A stretch of DNA of 64,000 nt from Carnobacterium_B sp045617425 (GCF_045617425.1 NZ_JAZLIO010000009.1:1-64000), one strand, 5' to 3'; counted from the first letter of the stretch, positions 9,024 to 17,721 are shown. The notes: a model not told the origin generated them from the sequence alone. A program made the numbers and translations.

Positions 9024-9899
9024 TCAGTTATTTTTTTTGGATAACATAATTGATTTTTCAAACTCTATCTTAGAATAGTCAAAATTATTGTAATTCGAAA
9101 GATTTCTATCTATAACTAAGTTACCAAACAACTTTATAAAAACACTTCTATTCTCTCCGAATTTATAAATAAATTTAGACATTAACTTAGAAAACCTGAT
9201 TTTTTTTGAATTTTCTAAGGCTATTCTCTTTACTAACGTTGTAGTGTTTACATATTCTCTATTTTGAGGGAAAAACAATCCCCTGTCATTATTATCTATT
9301 AATAATTTTATGAATTCAGATAAATTATCTACAAAAATCATACTCCTTTGATTATTAATTAAAGGAAATATTGGCATTTTTAAAACTAAATTTTGAAGTT
9401 TTTTAAAATTACCAGGAGCATCTTTTCCGTATATCATCGGAGGTCTAATAATAGCAATTTTAAATTGCTTATTATTCATTTTTTCTAATTCTTTTTCTGC
9501 TGCTAATTTACTTTTTCCGTAAAACGTAGTAGGTAAGTATGGTGTTTGCTTGTCAATTATTATTTTGCTTTTAAGTGAACCACTTAATCCATAAACAGAA
9601 ATAGTACTTAAAAAAATAAATTGAGTTACCCCTTGTTCATAAGCTTTTTTAGCTATATTCATAGTTAATTTCTTATTTATTTCATAAAATATCTTTTCGC
9701 TTTCTGTACTCTCTTTTCTATGAACTAGTCCAGCTACATGAACAATCACATCAAAATCAGAAAAATTCAGTTCTTTCCATTTATCATTTCGTATAGATTC
9801 TTTTACAACTTCATATTCATCAGGTTCTTTATTAAGCCATTCAGCTAGTTGATTTCCAACATAGCTATTTTTACCAGTTATTAAAATTTTTTTAGTCAT
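9024..9899 (-). CDS. NAD-dependent sugar epimerase/4-ketoreductase (WbpV/WbpK-like)
   Basis: 291 residues, extended SDR: KILITGKNSYVG at the N-terminus, FLSTISVYG and the catalytic FYGKSKLAAEKE at about 145-158, then IRPPMIYG and FVDNLSEFI. Relatives reduce the 4-keto sugar made by membrane-bound 4,6-dehydratases to UDP-D-QuiNAc or UDP-D-FucNAc. The gene overlaps the initiating transferase gene by 8 bases, and that in turn overlaps the dehydratase gene. The three together suggest synthesis and transfer of a 6-deoxy-N-acetylhexosamine as the first sugar (inference). It could instead be a 4-epimerase of another UDP-HexNAc. Confidence 0.72.
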   Translation of the reverse strand: MTKKILITGKNSYVGNQLAEWLNKEPDEYEVVKESIRNDKWKELNFSDFDVIVHVAGLVHRKESTESEKIFYEINKKLTMNIAKKAYEQGVTQFIFLSTISVYGLSGSLKSKIIIDKQTPYLPTTFYGKSKLAAEKELEKMNNKQFKIAIIRPPMIYGKDAPGNFKKLQNLVLKMPIFPLINNQRSMIFVDNLSEFIKLLIDNNDRGLFFPQNREYVNTTTLVKRIALENSKKIRFSKLMSKFIYKFGENRSVFIKLFGNLVIDRNLSNYNNFDYSKIEFEKSIMLSKKNN

Positions 9900-10518
9900 T
9901 TTTCATTGCCTCGCGATTCTTCAGTGATCCTGTTCCACCTTCGACAACACCATCATTTTTCACTACGCTAATAATGGTGCCAATAAAGCATTTCACATCA
10001 AATAGAAAACTTATATTCTTCATGTATTCACCATCTAAAACTGCTTTTTTTTGAATGGGAAGTTCATCCCGTCCATTGATTTGAGCCCAACCGGTTAGTC
10101 CTGGATAAATATCATTAGCATGGAATTTATCGCGTTCATTTACTAAATCATATTGATTCCATAAAGCTGGTCTTGGACCAATGATACTCATTTCACCTTT
10201 AAGGATATTAATCAATTGAGGTAATTCATCTAAACTTGTTTTCCTTAAAAATTTACCTGCTTTTGTAATAAAAAAATCTGGCTTCTTCAATAAATGAGTG
10301 GGTGCATCACTTGGGGTATCTACTTTCATAGTCCTAAATTTATAAATCTTAAACAATACTTTGTTTTTCCCAACTCTTTTTTGCTTGAAAAAAATCGGCC
10401 CTTTTGAATCCAATTTAATAGCTAAAGCGATAAGTAAAAATAATGGAGATAATATGATTAGACCAATTGATGTTAACATAACATCAATAACTCGTTTGAA
10501 TATTTTTTGGTACATCAT
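9892..10518 (-). CDS. initiating sugar-phosphate transferase (small PglC-like PGT)
   Basis: 208 residues from ATG 10518, set by GAAGGAG six bases upstream; an open frame continues further but has no ribosome site. It has one N-terminal hydrophobic segment (about 13-35), then SKGPIFFKQKRVG, FRTMK, the catalytic SLDELPQL (Asp97-Glu98) and GPRPAL. This is the minimal monotopic phosphoglycosyltransferase core, without the extra helices of WbaP/CpsE. It transfers a sugar-1-phosphate from a UDP-sugar to undecaprenyl phosphate, starting each repeat unit. The 35-base overlap with the dehydratase gene fits a PglF/PglC-like pair. A second, longer PGT lies at 40420-41799. Confidence 0.9.
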   Translation of the reverse strand: MMYQKIFKRVIDVMLTSIGLIILSPLFLLIALAIKLDSKGPIFFKQKRVGKNKVLFKIYKFRTMKVDTPSDAPTHLLKKPDFFITKAGKFLRKTSLDELPQLINILKGEMSIIGPRPALWNQYDLVNERDKFHANDIYPGLTGWAQINGRDELPIQKKAVLDGEYMKNISFLFDVKCFIGTIISVVKNDGVVEGGTGSLKNREAMKND

Positions 10519-12370
10519 TATAAACTCCTTCATTTTTATTTTGAGCGTAGCTAACAGCATTTTTTTCTGACTTCTCGTTTGCGAATCCAATCAACCGTTC
10601 TTTAAGTTCTTCACTGCTACAGTTATCTAACGTATATACAAATTCCATAACATTACCTAAAGGCTTGTCAGTCACTTTGCCAACAAATATTTTTTCATAC
10701 ACTTGTTGATCAGTTTGTTCGCTATCTACTAGTAATTCTTCGTAAAGTTTTTCTCCAGGTCTAATACCCGTTTCAAGGATAGGAATTTCATTTTCTGTAA
10801 ATCCACTAAGTTTGACCACTTTTTTAGCTAAATCAACAATTTTAACAGGTTCTCCCATATCCAGTATAAAAATCTCTCCACCTTGAGCCAAGGCTCCAGC
10901 TTGAATAACTAACCGACTAGCTTCTGGTATTGTCATGAAGTAACGAGTCATGCGAAAGTCAGTCACAGTAACCGGTCCACCACTTTTAATTTGTTCCTTA
11001 AATAAAGGCACAACACTTCCACGGCTGCCTAAGACATTGCCAAATCGCACTGCTGCAAATTTTGTGTTTCCTGGTTCATTTAGTCCAGTAACAATCATTT
11101 CAGCAACACGCTTAGTTGCTCCCATAATATTCGGAGGATTCACGGCTTTATCAGTTGAAATCATGACAAAACTATTTACTCCTGCTGCCTTAGCAGCTTC
11201 AGCCATATTTTTAGTACCATATATATTATTTTTAACGGCTTCTCTTGGATTGTATTCCATCATGGGTACATGCTTATGAGCTGCAGCATGATAAACACGA
11301 TCTGGTATGTATTGTTGCATAACTTCAAAAATTCTATTACGATCTTGAATATCTGCAATTATAGGAACAATTTCAATTTGTCCAGTGTACTTATTATTTA
11401 GTTCTTTATTGATTTGATAAATAGAGTTCTCACCATGTCCTAACAAAATAATTTTCTTGGGTGAGAATCTTGCAATTTGACGACAAATCTCTGAGCCAAT
11501 TGACCCTCCTGCGCCACTCACTAATACTGTTTTCCCAGAAAGCTTTGTAGAAATTTTTTGCATGTCTAATTTGACTTCATCCCGTCCTAATAAATCTACA
11601 ACATCAATTTCTCTAAATTGACTAACAGATAATTTCCCTTGTAAAACGTCTTCTATAGAAGGCATTTGATTAACCGTGATCTCCGCTTGATTACAAATAT
11701 CTAATATTCTTTCATACTCTTTTGGTTTTAAAGAAGGGATGGCAATTGTAATTTGCTGAGCTCTATATTTTTTCACCAGTTCAGGAATATCCTTTATATT
11801 TCCGATTATAGGTACTTCATACATCAACGTTTTTAATTTCGAAAAATCATCATCAACAATTCCAACAACTTTTACATCACTAGGGTTGCGTTTTAAGCTA
11901 CGTATAAAAACACTGCCACCATTACCCGCACCTACAACAAGTGTTCTGATTTGTTGTTCAACTAAGTGTCCATGTAACTTCTTATATTGGTGTTCATTAA
12001 AGATACGCCACAGAATTCTACTTCCAACTATACTTGCTAATGAAAAGATATAAGTCAATACAATAAACCTAAAACTTACTGTCTGTAACAACACTACAGA
12101 AATAAGTCCAGAAGCAATAAATGAAAAAGAAACACAAGCTACTACAGCTAGAGATTCACGTATACTTGTATAGCGATTAATCTTAGAAAATAACTTGTAT
12201 TGAGTTGCAAAGATTAGATAAAGAATGATTGTTAATCCTAAAGTTGTAGTAAATGATTGAACTGTAAGTGCAATATAAGGATCTAAAAAGAAATATGCTA
12301 TCAATCCTGATGTCAATATAGAAAGACTATCAAATCCAATCAGAATACTTTTTTTTATTTTCCTACTCAT
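10484..12370 (-). CDS. epsC: membrane-bound UDP-GlcNAc 4,6-dehydratase (EpsC/CapD/PglF family)
   Basis: 628 residues. Four N-terminal membrane helices (about residues 10-120), a CoA-binding-like Rossmann domain with GAGNGG at 147-152, and a catalytic SDR domain with SGAGGSIG at 285-292 and STDKAVNPPNIMGATK at 405-420 (Thr406, Asp407, Lys408, Met416, Lys420). This is the full-length WbpM/PglF/CapD architecture, which forms UDP-4-keto-6-deoxy-GlcNAc at the inner face of the membrane. The start is ATG 12370, with an AAAGGAGG about 14 bases away, longer than usual spacing. It heads the dehydratase-PGT-reductase trio and sits behind an unusual structured leader. Confidence 0.88.
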   Translation of the reverse strand: MSRKIKKSILIGFDSLSILTSGLIAYFFLDPYIALTVQSFTTTLGLTIILYLIFATQYKLFSKINRYTSIRESLAVVACVSFSFIASGLISVVLLQTVSFRFIVLTYIFSLASIVGSRILWRIFNEHQYKKLHGHLVEQQIRTLVVGAGNGGSVFIRSLKRNPSDVKVVGIVDDDFSKLKTLMYEVPIIGNIKDIPELVKKYRAQQITIAIPSLKPKEYERILDICNQAEITVNQMPSIEDVLQGKLSVSQFREIDVVDLLGRDEVKLDMQKISTKLSGKTVLVSGAGGSIGSEICRQIARFSPKKIILLGHGENSIYQINKELNNKYTGQIEIVPIIADIQDRNRIFEVMQQYIPDRVYHAAAHKHVPMMEYNPREAVKNNIYGTKNMAEAAKAAGVNSFVMISTDKAVNPPNIMGATKRVAEMIVTGLNEPGNTKFAAVRFGNVLGSRGSVVPLFKEQIKSGGPVTVTDFRMTRYFMTIPEASRLVIQAGALAQGGEIFILDMGEPVKIVDLAKKVVKLSGFTENEIPILETGIRPGEKLYEELLVDSEQTDQQVYEKIFVGKVTDKPLGNVMEFVYTLDNCSSEELKERLIGFANEKSEKNAVSYAQNKNEGVYNDVPKNIQTSY

Positions 12371-12394
12371 AATTTTTCTGAACTCCTCCTTTAA

Positions 12395-12438
12395 AATACA
12401 ATAAAAAAGTTTTGTGAATTTAGTTTTTTTATTGTATT
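12395..12438. repeat. 14-bp inverted repeat just upstream of the epsC ribosome site
   Basis: AATACAATAAAAAA (12395-12408) and TTTTTTATTGTATT (12425-12438) are perfect complements around a 16-base loop. In the minus-strand transcript the stem ends directly before UUAAAGGAGG. It could mask the ribosome site or stabilise the 5' end; function unknown. Confidence 0.6.
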
Positions 12439-12655
12439 AGCTTTAAATATTTCAAATTAAAGCTTACGTAAAATGTAGAATCGTATTCATAGAAAATATA
12501 GATTAGTAAATAATATTTGTATTTATGAACTAATTTTTTTCAAAGAGATATTTTCTAAATAAATCTCCTAATATATGTACTTTTTATTATGATTTTATTT
12601 TAACTGAAATAGCTCGATTATTTAGTTTCTCCTGTAAAATTTCAACAAGTTAGTA

Positions 12656-12701
12656 TATAAAAAAAAATAAATAATGTATACATTATTTATTTTTTTTTAT
12701 A
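12656..12701. repeat. 46-bp perfect palindrome, probable bidirectional terminator
   Basis: Two 23-base arms with no spacer, centred between 12678 and 12679 (core AATGTATACATT flanked by A- and T-runs). In the minus direction it looks like a strong stem followed by U-rich sequence, placed between the kinase gene and the epsC-type gene. Confidence 0.75.
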
Positions 12702-12724
12702 CTGTACCTAAGAAAAAAGTGACC

Positions 12725-12758
12725 TTCTTAGCAAAGACAGGATGTCTATTGCTAAGAA
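12725..12758. repeat. 14-bp stem-loop downstream of the kinase gene
   Basis: TTCTTAGCAAAGAC (12725-12738) pairs with GTCT-TTGCTAAGAA (12744-12758, one bulged A) around a 5-base loop. In the minus direction it is followed by GGTCAC and then six T, so it may be a terminator or attenuator stem for the kinase operon. Confidence 0.65.
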
Positions 12759-12825
12759 CCCTCTAATTATTTAGTTGCGGAACTAATTTAAAAGAAGTGA
12801 TGATAAAGTGAGTTCATCATCACAT

Positions 12826-13533
12826 TCACTCACCTTCCCCATAGTAATAATAATTATTATCACCTTTCAATTCCACTCTATTGAACACTACACCAATAAC
12901 ATTTGCTTTTACTTTTTCTAGTAATTCTTTTGATTTCGTCACCATTTCTTTGTCTGCACCATTCTTATTAACCACAAAGATAGTACCATCAGCTTTACTT
13001 GCCATCACTTGGGCATCTGTAACCGCAATAACTGGTGGCATATCAAAGATAATCAAATCAAATAACTCTTCAAATTCTGTCATTAGTTGATTCATTCGAT
13101 TAGATGCTAATAGTTCAGATGGATTAGGCGGAATAACGCCACTTGTAATAATAAATAGTCCTTCGGTATCCAAATGATGAGCAATATTTTTGATTTCAAC
13201 TTCTTTTTCTGTCAATAAAGTTGTCAATCCATCACGATTAGGTAATCGAAATGTTTTGTGAACTGTCGGTTTACGCATATCAGCATCGACAATCAAAACT
13301 TTTTTTCCTTGCATGGCAAACGTAACTGCTAAATTAGCTGATATCGTTGACTTTCCTGCTCCTGGGCCAGCTGAAGTAATAACGAGTGTTTTCAGATTTT
13401 TATCTACCATTGAAAATTGAATGTTTGTACGGATCGTTCTGAATTGCTCTGCAATGACTGAACTTGGTCTTGTTAAAGTTACTAAACTAGGTCGTTCATT
13501 TGTTTCTATTTGTTTCTTCTTTTTATTAAACAC
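12826..13533 (-). CDS. cpsD: CpsD/CapB bacterial tyrosine kinase
   Basis: 235 residues from GTG 13533, placed eight bases after GAGG; an in-frame GTG nine bases upstream would sit on the ribosome site. It has SAGPGAGKST (Walker A 56-62), IVDADMRKP (Walker A', 82-89), LIIFDMPP (Walker B, 160-167) and a C-terminal cluster of four tyrosines at 228-231, the autophosphorylation tail of BY-kinases. It works with the adjacent membrane activator CpsC to control polymer chain length and output. No cognate CpsB-type phosphatase is seen nearby, which is unusual for streptococcal-type loci. Confidence 0.92.
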   Translation of the reverse strand: MFNKKKKQIETNERPSLVTLTRPSSVIAEQFRTIRTNIQFSMVDKNLKTLVITSAGPGAGKSTISANLAVTFAMQGKKVLIVDADMRKPTVHKTFRLPNRDGLTTLLTEKEVEIKNIAHHLDTEGLFIITSGVIPPNPSELLASNRMNQLMTEFEELFDLIIFDMPPVIAVTDAQVMASKADGTIFVVNKNGADKEMVTKSKELLEKVKANVIGVVFNRVELKGDNNYYYYGEGE

Positions 13534-13547
13534 TTCTCTCACCTCTT

Positions 13548-14288
13548 TTATACTCTACTTTTCGTTCTTCTGGAATTTAATTCTGGTCGTTTAACTTTTA
13601 CTTCAGCATGTAATTCATCATTTGACATTTCAGAAACATTTCCAAGTACTGACCAGCCTAATTTTTCTGTAATAAACCGCTCATCTCTGACTGTTTTATC
13701 CATGAATTCTAATAAGAATGCAATCCCTACACCTATCATTAATCCAATAAGTAAACCAATCACTAAATTTAATAAATTATTTGGAGAAATTTGATTGGTA
13801 TTAGGTACTGCTTCAGAAATAATGGTCACGTTTTCCACATTCATAATATTCCCTATTTCACTTTGGAAAGTATTAGCAACAGCGTTTGCAATATCTGTGG
13901 CTTCGTATGGACTTTCATCAGTTACTGTTAATGAAAAAACTTGTGAATTTTCTTGCGTTGTAATTTCAACTTTATTTGATAATTCAGTTGCTGTTAAATT
14001 TGTTCCTAAGGTTTCACGAACTTCATTTAATATAACTGGACCTTTTATAATGTCTTTATATGTATTGATCATCTGCACGTTAGTATTGATATCAGTAAGT
14101 TGAAGTCCTTCCGCAGATTCTGTTGTCCGATTTACCAATATTTGAGTTGTAGCATTGTACTGTGGAGTTGCAATAAAAAACGTAAAGCCAGCCGCTACAA
14201 TCAAAGCAATCAGACCTAAACTCATGATCATTGACAAGCGTTTTTTTAATGTACTAAATAATTCTGTCAAACTTATTTCTTCTTCCAT
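13548..14288 (-). CDS. cpsC: CpsC/CapA/Wzz-type polysaccharide co-polymerase
   Basis: 246 residues. Two membrane helices (about 20-37 and 170-192) flank an extracellular Wzz domain (YNATTQILVNR, the NVQMINTYKDII segment). The cytoplasmic tail after LLEFMDKTVRDERFI activates the tyrosine kinase encoded five bases later. It ends with the basic sequence RRTKSRV. The start is ATG 14288 with AGGAGG six bases upstream. It is the first gene behind the promoter at 14350-14377, so it heads a two-gene regulatory operon. Confidence 0.9.
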   Translation of the reverse strand: MEEEISLTELFSTLKKRLSMIMSLGLIALIVAAGFTFFIATPQYNATTQILVNRTTESAEGLQLTDINTNVQMINTYKDIIKGPVILNEVRETLGTNLTATELSNKVEITTQENSQVFSLTVTDESPYEATDIANAVANTFQSEIGNIMNVENVTIISEAVPNTNQISPNNLLNLVIGLLIGLMIGVGIAFLLEFMDKTVRDERFITEKLGWSVLGNVSEMSNDELHAEVKVKRPELNSRRTKSRV

Positions 14289-14349
14289 GTTTTCCTCCTG
14301 CTTATACCTTTTTTATTAAATCAATATTAATTTTTTTATGACATTAAAC

Positions 14350-14377
14350 AGTATACCATACGAATTTTCTTTGTGAA
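14350..14377 (-). promoter_or_regulatory. promoter of the cpsC-cpsD operon, with repeated TTGTGA boxes
   Basis: Minus-strand -35 TTCACA (14372-14377), 16-base spacer, and -10 TATACT (14350-14355) preceded by TGG (extended -10). Plus-strand TTGTGAAC and TTGTGACA (14371-14378 and 14383-14390) form a direct repeat one helical turn apart over the -35, a candidate regulator site. Confidence 0.65.
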
Positions 14378-14458
14378 CTTAATTGTGACAAAAAAATGTT
14401 TTTTTTATTTTAGTTCTTTAATAATTTTCCATCATTTTATTATTTATTTGTAATCTAT

Positions 14459-14495
14459 AAAAAAATAAAGAGCATATGATTAGCTCTTTATTTTT
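14459..14495 (-). terminator. terminator of galU
   Basis: AAAAATAAAGAGC and GCTCTTTATTTTT form a 13-bp stem with a 9-base loop, four bases after the galU stop, with a T-run following in the minus direction. Confidence 0.85.
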
Positions 14496-14499
14496 GAAA

Positions 14500-15384
14500 T
14501 TATAACCTACCATCTAATTCCTTACTTAATTTAATAATATATTCTTTTAAATTATCTTTAATCTCTTTATGTTCAAGTCCATATTCAATATTTGTCATCA
14601 TATAACCAAATTTGTCCCCAACATCATAACGTTTCCCTTTGAATTCATGGGCTAAAACTTGTTGTGTTTTATTAAGCGTTTCAATAGCATCCGTTAATTG
14701 TACTTCGTTTCCAGCACCTGGTTCTTGATTTTCTAATACTTCAAAAATCTCAGGTGTTAATAGATACCGACCAATAATCGCTAAATCACTAGGAGCATCA
14801 TCTGGTTTTGGTTTTTCAACAAAGTGATTAACTTTATATAAATCTTTAGAAACTTCTCCATCAATATCGACAATTCCATACTTAGATGTGTCTTTATGTG
14901 GAACACGCATTGTAGCCAACACTGAAGATTGAGTTTCATCGTAATGGTTCATTAATTGTTTCGTCAATGGAATTTCATCAACCATCAAGTCGTCACCAAG
15001 CAATACAATAAAGGGTTCATTTCCTACAAAACTTTTACCATGTAAAACCGCATCTCCTAAACCTTTAGGATAAGACTGACGCACAAAATGCAATTTAATC
15101 TTTGTAGTACTTTCAACTAATTTTAATAATTCGAACTTTTCTTTTTCTTGTAGATTTTGTTCTAATTCAAAGTTAGAATCAAAATGATCTTCAATTGATC
15201 GCTTGCTTCTTCCAGTAACGATTAAAATTTCTTCAATTCCTGAATCAATTGCTTCTTCAATAATAAACTGAATTGTTGGTTTATCTACAATTGGCAGCAT
15301 TTCCTTTGCAGTAGCTTTTGTAGCTGGTAAAAAACGAGTACCTAAACCAGCTGCGGGAATAATAGCTTTTCTTACTTTTGACAT
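14500..15384 (-). CDS. galU: UTP-glucose-1-phosphate uridylyltransferase
   Basis: 294 residues from ATG 15384 (GGAGG eight bases upstream). VRKAIIPAAGLGTRFLPATK at the N-terminus is the nucleotide-binding loop with the catalytic Lys region; KEMLPIVDKP, LGDDLM, HFVEKPKPDDAPSD and EVQLTDAI follow as in bacterial GalU. It makes UDP-glucose from glucose-1-phosphate and UTP in the cytoplasm. The next gene upstream in the same operon oxidises UDP-glucose, and galE at 45627 can epimerise it, so this enzyme feeds GlcA, Gal and Glc into the polymers. Confidence 0.95.
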   Translation of the reverse strand: MSKVRKAIIPAAGLGTRFLPATKATAKEMLPIVDKPTIQFIIEEAIDSGIEEILIVTGRSKRSIEDHFDSNFELEQNLQEKEKFELLKLVESTTKIKLHFVRQSYPKGLGDAVLHGKSFVGNEPFIVLLGDDLMVDEIPLTKQLMNHYDETQSSVLATMRVPHKDTSKYGIVDIDGEVSKDLYKVNHFVEKPKPDDAPSDLAIIGRYLLTPEIFEVLENQEPGAGNEVQLTDAIETLNKTQQVLAHEFKGKRYDVGDKFGYMMTNIEYGLEHKEIKDNLKEYIIKLSKELDGRL

Positions 15385-15419
15385 ATTCATTACCTCCATT
15401 ATTATATTCCCATCAATTA

Positions 15420-16586
15420 TTAGTCTGTATGGAACAAATCTCTCGTATAAACTTTTTCTTGTACATCCATTAATTCTTCAGCTAGTCGATTTGAAACAAT
15501 CACATCTGAAACTTTTTTAAATTCTTCAAAATCAGGAATTACTTTTGAATTGTAGAATGTATCCTCTTTTAAAACAGGTTCATAAACTACTACTTCGATT
15601 CCTCTTGCCTTGATACGCTTCATAATCCCTTGTATAGATGAAGCTCTAAAGTTATCTGAATCTGTTTTCATAGTCAAGCGATAGATTCCGACTATTTTTG
15701 GATTGCGTTTTAAGATCATATTTGCTACATGATCTTTACGTGTGCGGTTTGCATCTACAATTGCACCAATAATATTATTTGGTACATCTTCATAATTAGC
15801 AAGTAGTTGTTTAGTGTCTTTTGGTAAGCAATACCCACCATATCCGAATGAAGGATTGTTATAATGTGTCCCAATTCTTGGATCTAAACCTACACCTTCA
15901 ACGATTGACTTAGTATCTAACCCTCTAACTTCTGCATACGTATCCAATTCATTAAAATAAGCTACACGCAAGGCTAAGTAAGTATTTGAAAACAACTTAA
16001 CTGCTTCTGCTTCTGTGGAATTCATGAATAAAACGTCAATATCTTTTTTTAGGGCGGCTTCAACCAATAAGTTAGCAAACACTTTAGCTGTTTCTAATTT
16101 TTCTCCTACAATTATACGGGATGGATAAAGGTTATCATAAAGAGCTTTACCTTCCCGTAAAAATTCTGGAGCAAAAATAATGTTGTCTACACCATACTTT
16201 TCTCTTGTTTCTTTAGTATAGCCTACTGGTACAGTTGATTTTATAATCATGGTAGCTTGTGGATTGTATTTTAAAACATCTTCAATAACACCTTCTACGG
16301 TTGAAGTATCAAAATAATTTTTTTTATCGTCATAGTTAGTTGGCGTGGCAATGATAACATACTTAGCATCATTGTACGCAGTTTTTTTATCCGTTGTGGC
16401 AGTTAAATTCAATACTTTGGTTGATAAGTATTCTTCAATTTCTTTATCTACGATTGGTGATTTTTTATTGTTTATTAGTTCAACTTTTTCTTCAATAATT
16501 TCTAATGCTGTAACTTCATTGTGTTGCGCTAAAAGAACGGCATTGGATAATCCAACGTAGCCAGTTCCAACTACTGTAATTTTCAA
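15420..16586 (-). CDS. ugd: UDP-glucose 6-dehydrogenase
   Basis: 388 residues from TTG 16586, placed seven bases after AAAGGAG; this start gives the expected KITVVGTGYVGLSNAV N-terminus. NAD-binding domain first, then IKSTVPVGYT and FAPEFLREGKALYDNL, and the catalytic cysteine (Cys253) in GYGGYCLPKDTKQ. The C-terminal UDP-binding domain includes IYRLTMKTDSDNFRASS. It oxidises UDP-glucose twice to UDP-glucuronate using NAD. At 388 residues it belongs to the short UGD form found in streptococcal and coliform capsule loci. It has its own promoter and is co-transcribed with galU, 35 bases downstream. Confidence 0.93.
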   Translation of the reverse strand: MKITVVGTGYVGLSNAVLLAQHNEVTALEIIEEKVELINNKKSPIVDKEIEEYLSTKVLNLTATTDKKTAYNDAKYVIIATPTNYDDKKNYFDTSTVEGVIEDVLKYNPQATMIIKSTVPVGYTKETREKYGVDNIIFAPEFLREGKALYDNLYPSRIIVGEKLETAKVFANLLVEAALKKDIDVLFMNSTEAEAVKLFSNTYLALRVAYFNELDTYAEVRGLDTKSIVEGVGLDPRIGTHYNNPSFGYGGYCLPKDTKQLLANYEDVPNNIIGAIVDANRTRKDHVANMILKRNPKIVGIYRLTMKTDSDNFRASSIQGIMKRIKARGIEVVVYEPVLKEDTFYNSKVIPDFEEFKKVSDVIVSNRLAEELMDVQEKVYTRDLFHTD

Positions 16587-16643
16587 ATTGATTACTCCTT
16601 TAAATTTTATATTTAAACCATTTAAATTCAAACTAACACACTA

Positions 16644-16672
16644 ATAATAGCAGATTGTTGGTACAAAAACAA
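16644..16672 (-). promoter_or_regulatory. promoter of ugd-galU
   Basis: Minus-strand TTGTTT (16667-16672), a 17-base spacer, and TATTAT (16644-16649), about 58 bases before the TTG start. Confidence 0.6.
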
Positions 16673-16715
16673 TCAGTCCGTATTTTACTGAGAATTCGTT
16701 TATTAGATAAACTAG

Positions 16716-16762
16716 TTAATAAGAAAGACACTATGAAGTATTCATAGTGTCTTTCTTATTAA
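16716..16762 (-). terminator. terminator of the LCP gene, 22-bp perfect stem
   Basis: TTAATAAGAAAGACACTATGAA (16716-16737, listed here as one arm of 22) pairs perfectly with 16741-16762 around the loop GTA. The right arm includes the LCP stop codon, so the hairpin starts inside the coding end. The arm is followed by T-rich sequence in the minus direction only weakly. Confidence 0.8.
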
Positions 16763-17721
16763 TTTAATTCCAATTGTTCTTTCAATAATTCAGTAACTCT
16801 ACTCATCTCACCATCGGAAACGATACCGTAGTAAATTCCATCAATAGTTGTACCCTCAGCTATAAGTTGCTCTTGTTGGATATTTCCAGCAGCTGAACGA
16901 TAATTATTAAATATTTTTACCATATCGTCAAATTCAAGATTTGTTTGCATATTATTTTCTAACGAACCTAAAATATCTTGATAATTTGAAATAGTAGATA
17001 GAGAAGCTACTTTTTCAACGGTTGCCTGTATAATTTGTCGTTGTCTTTCTTGGCGTCCATTATCTCCAGCAGGATCTTCATAGCGCATTCTAGAATAAGC
17101 AAGTGCTGCTTTGCCATCCAAAGAAGCAGAAACGCCTTCTGTAAAATTATATCCTTCTGAAGAAAATGTTAAAGGACTAGTTACTTGCACTCCACCTACA
17201 GCGTTAACGACATCCTGAAGGCCTTGCATATTAACTTCAACATAGTAATCAATGGGTATATTTAACATGTTTTGAACCGTATTCACTGACATAGCTGTTC
17301 CACCAAATGCATAGGCATGGTTGATTTTATCGGTTGTTCCGTGACCTACGATTTCAGTACGTGTGTCACGAGGAATGCTGACAATTGTAGTTTTATCTGT
17401 ATTAGGATTCACTGTCATAACCATCATCGTGTCTGAACGACCTTGCTCAGTTCTACCCAAATCTCCAGTATCTACACCTAACAAAAGAATAGAAAATGGG
17501 TCTTTCTTGCTGATATCAACTGAACCATTTCGTACATCTTCTGTTTCAACATCTTTATAAATTTTTTCTGTTGTGCCTGCTACATCACTATAGACCTTCC
17601 AAATAAAAAGGCCAATTGCAATAAATAATACTAAAATAATTATTAGAAAAATTTTCAAACCATTTCTTTTTTTCGTTGGTTTTTTGCTTGGTCTTCGCAG
17701 TTCGGATCTTGATTGTGACAT
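16759..17721 (-). CDS. LytR-CpsA-Psr (LCP) family cell-wall polymer ligase
   Basis: 320 residues. A basic cytoplasmic start (RSELRRPSKKPTKKR), one membrane helix at about 23-43, and an extracellular LCP domain from about 75 to 235: ILLLGVDTG, GRSDTMMVMTV, IPRDTRTEI, DKINHAYAFGG, VGGVQV and YSRMRYEDPAGDNGRQERQ. The arginines and aspartates of these motifs hold the polyprenyl-pyrophosphate substrate in known LCP structures. It attaches finished polysaccharide or teichoic acid from undecaprenyl diphosphate to peptidoglycan. Its own promoter and terminator make it a single-gene unit within the locus, so it may serve several polymers. Confidence 0.93.
   Translation of the reverse strand: MSQSRSELRRPSKKPTKKRNGLKIFLIIILVLFIAIGLFIWKVYSDVAGTTEKIYKDVETEDVRNGSVDISKKDPFSILLLGVDTGDLGRTEQGRSDTMMVMTVNPNTDKTTIVSIPRDTRTEIVGHGTTDKINHAYAFGGTAMSVNTVQNMLNIPIDYYVEVNMQGLQDVVNAVGGVQVTSPLTFSSEGYNFTEGVSASLDGKAALAYSRMRYEDPAGDNGRQERQRQIIQATVEKVASLSTISNYQDILGSLENNMQTNLEFDDMVKIFNNYRSAAGNIQQEQLIAEGTTIDGIYYGIVSDGEMSRVTELLKEQLELN

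Noticed and set aside
12826..14288. search for a CpsB/YwqE phosphatase beside the kinase
   Set aside because: No PHP-type phosphatase gene is present next to the kinase pair or elsewhere in the window.
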